Shown: positions 63,340-64,000 of the stretch, in pieces
Layout: every line of letters begins with the position of its first letter
Numbering within the stretch: the first letter of the stretch is position 1
Source: Hybos culiciformis
Taxonomy: Eukaryota; Arthropoda; Insecta; Diptera; Hybotidae
DNA length: 64,000 nt
Reading direction: 5' to 3'
Assembly (NCBI GenBank): GCA_964007475.1
Contig: OZ023275.1
Coordinates: 16,905,829-16,969,828 of the forward strand
The notes under the pieces: generated by a model
Told to the model about the DNA's origin: nothing
The model's input: the letters and a program-made list of their open reading frames with translations, nothing else
Database searches by the model: none
Position numbers and translations under genes: made by a program

Positions 63340-64000
63340 GGCTCTAAAATAAGTATTTTAATTATAATTTTATAGTTTTAAATTAAAAAATAAAAAAATA
63401 AAAATAAAAAATATATTATTTTATTAGTTTAATTATCCTAGAAAATATTTTAAATTTCACAATGTTAAAAATATTATGGTATTTGACCATAATTTGCAAA
63501 TAAAAAACAATGTTCATTACTCCATTGCTAAAAATTGGGAAATTTTCCTACTATTATTAGTTGAAAATATGGCTGAAAATTTGGAGAAAATTTGTTTACA
63601 AGATATTTGTCGTTCTGAAGGAAAAGAATTGCCATGTCTTTAAAATAACTTTTGGTAAAATAATTTTCAAATAGAATAACCATCTTAAACACATTATTGA
63701 AATCCTTTATTTATATTTAGTGCTTATTTTGTTGGATAATGGTTAAATTTCGATCCAATTTAATAAATGACAGATGATAATGGCTGATAATGGCTTGGAA
63801 AAATAAAGTCGAAATAATGAATAAGGAAACTTGGATATTAATTGAAATAAAAAAAATTCTTTATTAGAAATAATGTTCGTGCAACGATAAGAATGATTGG
63901 AATGATTTTCCTTTCAAGCCTGTAATTCGAGCAATCTGTCGTAAATTTTGTATCAAAATATTTTAATTCAAACCTCTTGATGCACATTAGATTTGTTAGT
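63340..64000. other. AT-rich non-coding end of window
   Basis: Nothing gene-like is seen. A short tandem GATAATGGCT duplication lies near 63,776-63,796. Confidence 0.5.

Noticed and set aside
1..64000. CRISPR array, operon, phage or bacterial defence system
   Set aside because: There are no spaced repeat arrays, no long coding frames and no ribosome-binding-site-led gene clusters; the sequence is clearly animal-like nuclear DNA.

Overview
This window is eukaryotic nuclear DNA, very rich in A+T (about four fifths by eye, not computed) and full of homopolymer A and T runs. It has no bacterial-style gene layout. No complete protein-coding gene can be supported: nearly all open frames of 60-130 codons are low-complexity Phe/Lys/Ile/Asn/Tyr strings of the kind random AT-rich DNA gives. 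The transposon content (a jockey/CR1-like reverse-transcriptase tail, short hAT elements, a tRNA-derived SINE) suggests an animal, most likely an insect or other arthropod. That assignment is inference. The window reads as intergenic DNA or the inside of one or more very long introns.

Layout. 1-1.2 kb: two diverged direct copies of a ~180-bp unit. 4-13 kb: three plus-strand segments that look like small exons (95, 57 and 30 nt). Each has a polypyrimidine-AG acceptor and a GT donor, and their reading phases are compatible; the 30-nt one has the best donor. At 11.36-11.48 kb there is a long foldback hairpin, with a minus-strand recursive-splice-like motif just after it. 13-21 kb is featureless. 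21.4-32.7 kb is the mobile-element-rich part: a hAT-type MITE with a perfect 8-bp target duplication (21,420); a decayed non-LTR reverse-transcriptase 3' end with a short tandem tail (25.0-25.7 kb, minus strand); a TTAA-flanked inverted-repeat element that carries a tiny 48-bp palindromic insertion with its own 9-bp duplication (27.78-28.36 kb); a SINE copy (28.42 kb); an 83-nt near-perfect hairpin (29.78 kb); a hAT-like element interrupted by a second hAT-like element (30.69-31.34 kb, both with 8-bp duplications); and a 290-bp inverted-repeat MITE (32.4-32.7 kb). 33-64 kb is mostly plain AT-rich sequence, with a three-unit tandem repeat (34.58 kb), a second minus-strand recursive-splice-like motif (40.04 kb), a hAT-like inverted-repeat element (42.17 kb), a second SINE copy (49.24 kb) and a weak inverted-repeat pair (62.96-63.34 kb).

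How it fits together. The best supported content is a small collection of insertions, most of them non-autonomous and some datable relative to each other by nesting. The exon-like segments are on the plus strand while both recursive-splice-like motifs are on the minus strand, so at least one set is either a coincidence or belongs to an overlapping gene. Transcript data would settle this. I found no CRISPR array, operon, rRNA gene or canonical tRNA gene. The only tRNA-like sequences are the SINE heads.
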